Origin: an uncultured Lachnospiraceae bacterium
GTDB taxonomy: Bacteria; Bacillota; Clostridia; Lachnospirales; Lachnospiraceae
NCBI GenBank assembly: GCA_947174985.1
Contig: CAMWLB010000052.1
Location: 1-13,390, forward strand
Direction of reading: 5' to 3'
DNA: 13,390 nt
Part shown: positions 10,991 to 13,390 of the stretch, in pieces
Position numbering within the stretch: position 1 is the first letter of the stretch
How the letters are laid out: each line of letters opens with the position of its first letter
Made by a program: the position numbers and the translations under genes
Notes under the pieces: model-generated
Seen by the model: only the letters and a program-made list of their open reading frames with translations
What the model was told of the DNA's origin: nothing
Databases searched by the model: none

Positions 10991-13390
10991 TTATGCTTTT
11001 CTGCCGCAGCACTGCTTATACTTCTTGCCGCTGCCACAGGGACAGGGATCGTTGGGATACACTTTTGTGTTTTCCCTCTTCTTCGGCGCCTTAGGGCCGC
11101 TGTCATCCTTGTTGGTGCCGGTCACCTTCGCCACCTGCTCTCTCTCCACCTTCTGCTCAAGCTTTACGCGCAGCAGCAGGCGGACTGTATCCTGCCTGAT
11201 ATTTTCGGTCATTTCATCAAACATCTCATAGCCGCTCAGCTTATACTCTACAAGCGGGTCGCGCTGTCCGTATGCCTGCAGGCCGATACCCTGACGAAGC
11301 TGGTCCATGTCGTCAATGTGATCCATCCATTTCCTGTCAATTACCTTAAGCAGAATCACGCGCTCCAGCTCACGCATCATTTCTGCCTCAGGGAACTCCG
11401 TCTCCTTCGCTTCATAGAGCTTTACAGCTTCTTCCTTGAGCTGTTGCTTTAACGCGTTCTTCTTCATGGTATTGATACGTGACTTTGTAATCGGCTCCAG
11501 TGGGATAATGGGAAGCAGCAGCGTGTTCAGCTCGTTCAAATCCCATTCTTCCGGATCCGTGTCGTCACCGATGACCATATCCACACAGTGCTCTGTGATG
11601 TCGGTTATCATCTTGTAGATAACGTCGCGCATACTTTCGCCATCCAGCACGCGGCGTCTCTCACCGTATATGATTTCCCTCTGCTCACTCATAACACGGT
11701 CATATTCCAGCAGATTCTTACGGATACCATAGTTGTTGTTCTCTATCTTCTTCTGCGCGGATTCGATGGCGTTGCTCAGCATCTTGTGCTCGATTTCCTG
11801 GCCCTCGGGAATCCCCAGCGTGTTAAATACACCAATCAGACGCTCTGAGCCGAACAGACGCATCAGGTCGTCCTCCAGGGAAATGTAAAACCTTGATTCA
11901 CCCGGGTCTCCCTGACGTCCGGCACGTCCGCGGAGCTGGTTGTCAATACGCCTTGACTCGTGACGTTCCGTACCAATAATCTTGAGTCCGCCCGCTTCTC
12001 TCGCCTCGTCGTCCAGTTTAATATCCGTACCACGTCCTGCCATATTGGTGGCAATGGTAACAGCGCCATGCACACCGGCGTCGGCAACAATTTCCGCTTC
12101 CATCTCATGGAACTTCGCATTCAGTACCTTATGCTCAATGCCTCTGCGCTTCAGCATACCGCTCAGTTCCTCAGACGCCTCGATGGTGATGGTACCCACC
12201 AGTACCGGCTGTCCCTTTTCATGCGCTTCTAACACCGCATCCACGATGGCATGCAGCTTTTCTTTCCTTGTCTTGTACACGGCATCCTGCCTGTCAAGCC
12301 TGATGACCGGCTTGTTAGTCGGGATTTCAATCACGTCCATGCCGTAGATATCACGGAACTCTCTTTCCTCCGTGAGCGCCGTACCGGTCATGCCCGCCTT
12401 CTTCTCAAACAGATTGAAGAAATTCTGGAAGGTAATGTTGGCAAGGGTCTTGCTCTCGCGCTTTACCTGTACATGCTCCTTCGCCTCGATTGCCTGATGC
12501 AGACCGTCCGAATAGCGGCGTCCCGGCATAATACGCCCGGTAAACTCGTCTACAATCAGCACCTGATCGTCCTTCACCACATAGTCCTTGTCCCTGAACA
12601 TCAGGTTGTGGGCGCGCAGCGCCAGAATAATGTTGTGCTGTATCTCCAGATTTTCCGGATCGGCAAAGTTTTCAATCCGGAAGAACTTTTCTACCTTTTC
12701 CACACCGGCCGCAGTCAGGTTGACCACCTTATCCTTTTCATTGACAATAAAGTCGCCGGTTTCTTCCTGTACCACGCCCATAATCGCGTCCATTTTGGAC
12801 AAATCCGCCATGTCCTCACCGCGCTGTAACTGGCGCGCCAGTATATCGCACATTTCGTAGAGCTTCGTGGACTTGCCGCTCTGTCCGGAAATAATAAGCG
12901 GTGTTCTCGCCTCGTCGATGAGCACGGAGTCAACCTCGTCGATGATGGCATAGTGCAATCCCCTTAAGACAAGCTGCTTCTTATATACTACCATATTGTC
13001 CCTCAGGTAATCGAAGCCCAGTTCATTGTTGGTTACATAAGTGATGTCGCAGTTATATGCCTCCCTGCGCTCGTCGGAGGTCATGCTGTTTAATACAACG
13101 CCGACCTTCAGCCCCAGAAACTCATGAACCTGTCCCATCCATTCGGCGTCACGATGTGCCAGATAATCGTTTACCGTGACGATATGCACGCCCTTTCCTT
13201 CCAGTGCGTTCAGATAAGCAGGAAGGGTGGATACCAGCGTCTTACCTTCACCGGTACGCATCTCTGCGATACGCCCCTGATGCAAAATGATACCGCCGAT
13301 AAGCTGCACTCTGTAATGCTCCATATTCATCACACGCCTTGCCGCGTCGCGCACAACCTCATATGCCTCCGGAAGCAACTCGTCCAGCGT
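10991..13390 (-). CDS. secA: Preprotein translocase ATPase SecA (N-terminus beyond window)
   Basis: SecA drives secretory proteins through SecYEG using ATP. About 799 codons are visible; the frame continues past the right edge and roughly 55-60 N-terminal residues are missing, judged from the position of Walker A. Visible elements in order: Walker A M-R-T-G-E-G-K-T; V-N-D-Y-L-A-x-R-D; Walker B/DEAD-like I-I-D-E-V-D-S-V-L-I-D-E-A-R-T-P-L-I-I-S-G; preprotein-binding region; E-A-K-E-H-V-x-V; M-T-G-T-A; G-R-G-T-D-I-K-L; Q-L-R-G-R-A-G-R-Q-G-D-P-G (arginine finger motif); helical scaffold and wing domains. The C-terminus, P-C-P-C-G-S-G-K-K-Y-K-Q-C-C-G, is the zinc-binding tail that contacts SecB or ribosomes. 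It is followed by prfB after 56 nt. No abnormal residue noticed. Confidence 0.98.
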   Translation of the reverse strand, partial: TLDELLPEAYEVVRDAARRVMNMEHYRVQLIGGIILHQGRIAEMRTGEGKTLVSTLPAYLNALEGKGVHIVTVNDYLAHRDAEWMGQVHEFLGLKVGVVLNSMTSDERREAYNCDITYVTNNELGFDYLRDNMVVYKKQLVLRGLHYAIIDEVDSVLIDEARTPLIISGQSGKSTKLYEMCDILARQLQRGEDMADLSKMDAIMGVVQEETGDFIVNEKDKVVNLTAAGVEKVEKFFRIENFADPENLEIQHNIILALRAHNLMFRDKDYVVKDDQVLIVDEFTGRIMPGRRYSDGLHQAIEAKEHVQVKRESKTLANITFQNFFNLFEKKAGMTGTALTEEREFRDIYGMDVIEIPTNKPVIRLDRQDAVYKTRKEKLHAIVDAVLEAHEKGQPVLVGTITIEASEELSGMLKRRGIEHKVLNAKFHEMEAEIVADAGVHGAVTIATNMAGRGTDIKLDDEAREAGGLKIIGTERHESRRIDNQLRGRAGRQGDPGESRFYISLEDDLMRLFGSERLIGVFNTLGIPEGQEIEHKMLSNAIESAQKKIENNNYGIRKNLLEYDRVMSEQREIIYGERRRVLDGESMRDVIYKMITDITEHCVDMVIGDDTDPEEWDLNELNTLLLPIIPLEPITKSRINTMKKNALKQQLKEEAVKLYEAKETEFPEAEMMRELERVILLKVIDRKWMDHIDDMDQLRQGIGLQAYGQRDPLVEYKLSGYEMFDEMTENIRQDTVRLLLRVKLEQKVEREQVAKVTGTNKDDSGPKAPKKRENTKVYPNDPCPCGSGKKYKQCCGRKA

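Overview
The window looks like a chromosomal segment of a clostridial Firmicute, most likely Lachnospiraceae. The pointers are the protein families (Rpn-type nuclease, DUF3169, DUF975, an ECF riboflavin S component behind an FMN riboswitch), strong AGGAGG ribosome-binding sites, TTGACA/TATAAT-type promoters and a gut-clostridial secA-prfB arrangement. No taxonomic search could be run.

Layout, left to right. (1) 1-527, minus: partial Rpn-family PD-(D/E)XK nuclease gene with a TTG start and a near-consensus promoter. (2) 528-1323: gene-free and largely built from a dispersed palindromic repeat family: four diverged copies in both orientations, forming two hairpins of about 130 nt. (3) 1324-2418, minus: riboflavin transporter ribU, preceded by an FMN riboswitch and an intrinsic terminator. 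(4) 2419-4212, minus: a three-gene cassette (unknown 2-TM protein, XRE repressor, DUF3169 membrane protein). Its promoter is bracketed by two TGACAA-N6-TTGTCA palindromes, probably the XRE operators. (5) 4474-4695, plus: a small exported or membrane-anchored protein. (6) 4710-5485, plus: a complete type III toxin-antitoxin locus of the ToxIN/AbiQ type. It has a promoter, an RNA antitoxin of about 3.2 tandem 34-nt repeats, an attenuating terminator, and toxN. (7) 5454-7889, minus: tex, interrupted by an in-frame amber codon and overlapping the 3' end of toxN tail to tail. (8) 8111-9799, plus: a three-gene operon (DUF4190-like membrane protein, small HEXXH/CXXC protein, DUF975 membrane protein). 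(9) 9800-13390, minus: prfB (RF2) with its programmed +1 frameshift, and secA running off the right edge.

Housekeeping genes (secA, prfB, tex, ribU) form the backbone, and accessory modules fill the gaps: the Rpn nuclease with its repeat field, the XRE cassette and the ToxIN locus. The ToxIN locus is the clearest self-contained system. The toxin endoribonuclease should cut its own repeat RNA into units that bind and inhibit it, a known route to phage abortive infection and plasmid or locus stabilisation. Its toxin gene runs into the end of tex, and tex carries a nonsense codon, so this junction is the most interesting point of the window.
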